Shown piece after piece: positions 63,049 through 64,000 of a DNA stretch of 64,000 nt. Numbering within the stretch: position 1 is the stretch's first letter; every line of letters starts with the position of its first letter. Origin of the DNA: an uncultured Pelagibacteraceae bacterium (GTDB lineage: Bacteria; Pseudomonadota; Alphaproteobacteria; Pelagibacterales; Pelagibacteraceae); the NCBI GenBank assembly GCA_902610975.1, contig CACLXL010000002.1, positions 1 through 64,000 of the forward strand, given 5' to 3'. The notes under the pieces were generated by a model. It ran no database searches, was not told where the DNA came from, and saw only the letters and a program-made list of their open reading frames with translations. The translations under genes and the position numbers were made by a program.

Positions 63049-64000
63049 TTATTTTAGGTAACGAAATAGTTATTAAAGCTCCTGTTTGTTTTTTTAAATT
63101 TTTGATTGTAAAATTTCCATAGTGTTCGTTAATAATTTTTGTTATAATTGGTAATCCTAATCCAGTTCCTTTTTTTTTTGTAGTGAAATAGGGTGTCATT
63201 GCTTTTTTAGCATCAGTAATACCTGGTCCATTATCTTTAAACTTACAGATTATATAGTCATTATTCTCATCAATTTCTATGTCAATATTCCCCTTAAATT
63301 CTGGGTCTTTTATTAACATTTCTTCAAAAGCTTCTTCTGAATTCTTAAATAAATTAATAAAAACTCTATTTATTTGATCTTCATCTCCTTTAACATAACT
63401 ATTTTTTATTTTATTTACTAATTTGATTTCATTTTTAGAGGACATTTTTATAAATTCTAAAGATTTTTTAACAACTGTGATAAGATTAATCTTTTTAAGT
63501 ATTGGTCTTGGCATTCTTGCAAAATTGGAAAATTCATTCACAAGATTCTCAATATCCTTAATTTGTCTGTTGATGGTTTCTAAATATTTTTCAAATTCTT
63601 GACTTTGGTTAGTAAATTTTTTTTTGTATTTTTCTCTTAAACTATCAATGGATAATTGTATTGGTGTTAATGGATTTTTAATTTCATGTGCTAGTTTTCT
63701 TGCAACTGTTTCCCAAGCTTCATATCGCTCTGTGATAAGCAATTTATCTTGTTGTTCTTTAAGTCTTTCTATCATCAAATTAAAATTTTTAATAAGTTGT
63801 TTCAATTCATCGTCAGTTTCTATTTCTGGTACCTTCACATCTAATGCACCTTTACTTATTGAGTCAGATGCTCCGATTAAATTTACAATTGGTTTAGTCA
63901 ATCTCGACGCAAAAGAAATAGCGATAGACGTAGATAGAAATAACAATAATGTCACTACAATGATATAAATTATCGCAAAAGTTACCTTTATACCTGTTTG
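63041..64000 (-). CDS. ntrY: Nitrogen regulation sensor kinase NtrY, C-terminal part (cut by window edge)
   Basis: The sensor kinase partner of NtrX. The reading frame stays open to the last base of the window, so the N-terminal sensor region lies outside. Visible parts are a membrane helix (about 63895-63980), a HAMP domain beginning SRLTKPIVNLIG, the HisKA H-box AHEIKNPLTPIQLSID and an HATPase domain with DNGPGI and TKKKGTGLGLPI. A GTG inside the membrane helix (63955) could be read as a start, but the frame upstream codes for the rest of the helix, so it is not the real one. Confidence 0.92.
   Translation of the reverse strand, partial: QTGIKVTFAIIYIIVVTLLLFLSTSIAISFASRLTKPIVNLIGASDSISKGALDVKVPEIETDDELKQLIKNFNLMIERLKEQQDKLLITERYEAWETVARKLAHEIKNPLTPIQLSIDSLREKYKKKFTNQSQEFEKYLETINRQIKDIENLVNEFSNFARMPRPILKKINLITVVKKSLEFIKMSSKNEIKLVNKIKNSYVKGDEDQINRVFINLFKNSEEAFEEMLIKDPEFKGNIDIEIDENNDYIICKFKDNGPGITDAKKAMTPYFTTKKKGTGLGLPIITKIINEHYGNFTIKNLKKQTGALITISLPKINA

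Noticed and set aside
63041-63955. Taking the GTG at 63955 as the start of ntrY
   Set aside because: The frame stays open to the window edge and codes for the rest of a membrane helix, so the gene is truncated by the window.
1-64000. CRISPR arrays, insertion sequences, prophage or toxin-antitoxin genes
   Set aside because: No regularly spaced repeats, transposase, integrase or phage proteins were seen anywhere in the window.

Overview
The window looks like a piece of a SAR11-clade (Pelagibacterales, Candidatus Pelagibacter-like) alphaproteobacterial chromosome. What I see is very AT-rich DNA, Lys/Asn/Ile-rich proteins, almost no non-coding DNA (no gene-free stretch reaches 300 bases), many start/stop overlaps of 1-4 bases, and neighbourhoods typical of Alphaproteobacteria (ntrY-ntrX-trkA, tatABC-serS-scpAB-nagZ-argS-dgt-erpA, yajC-secD-secF). 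Periplasmic-binding-protein ABC importers make up much of the accessory content. No mobile element, phage gene or CRISPR array was seen.

Layout. Positions 1-16.8 kb are housekeeping: the 5' part of a tRNA-Lys, then tgt, a cyclophilin, coaD, gyrA and ssb on the minus strand; uvrA and a stand-alone PuuD-type membrane domain on the plus strand; then secF/secD/yajC, serS, tatCBA, scpB/scpA and nagZ on the minus strand. Positions 16.5-26.3 kb hold a short membrane-anchored protein, argS, dgt, erpA, xthA, manC, ilvD and valS. Positions 26.4-32.6 kb are a sugar or glycoside import cassette: a cytoplasmic GH63/MGH-like hydrolase, two permeases, a binding protein and a divergent ATPase. Next come tRNA-Cys, tRNA-Asn, an XRE regulator, a secreted DUF6134-like protein and a cysteine synthase. 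Positions 35-39.3 kb are an AapJQMP-type general amino-acid importer, followed by zapE, galE and tRNA-Arg.

Positions 41.5-45.8 kb are an FbpABC-type ferric iron importer behind two tandem Fur-box-like sites. It contains an overlooked 58-residue CxxC protein between fbpA and fbpB. Positions 45.8-50.3 kb carry central carbon genes: an FAH-family hydratase, a 6-phosphofructokinase, pyruvate kinase with a 57-residue partner ORF, and GAPDH. Positions 50.3-58.9 kb form a complete GlpSTPQUV-type glycerol ABC importer followed upstream by glycerol kinase and a glycerol-3-phosphate dehydrogenase. Glycerol could therefore be imported, phosphorylated, oxidised to DHAP and fed to GAPDH and pyruvate kinase encoded next door. 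The window closes with trkH, trkA, ntrX and ntrY, the last running off the right edge.

Most notable observations: (1) the two glycerol-importer ATPases are complementarily degenerate, predicting one working and one dead ATP site; (2) Tgt has lost three of its four structural zinc ligands; (3) an unannotated CxxC microprotein sits inside a Fur-controlled iron operon; (4) phosphofructokinase, pyruvate kinase and GAPDH cluster with glycerol import, in a clade often described as lacking a complete upper EMP pathway; (5) intrinsic terminators directly follow three of the four binding-protein genes; (6) two strong palindromes lie in the aapJ leader; (7) dgt and erpA have overlapping divergent promoters and probably near-leaderless transcripts. 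All function calls come from reading motifs and context by eye; no database search was run.
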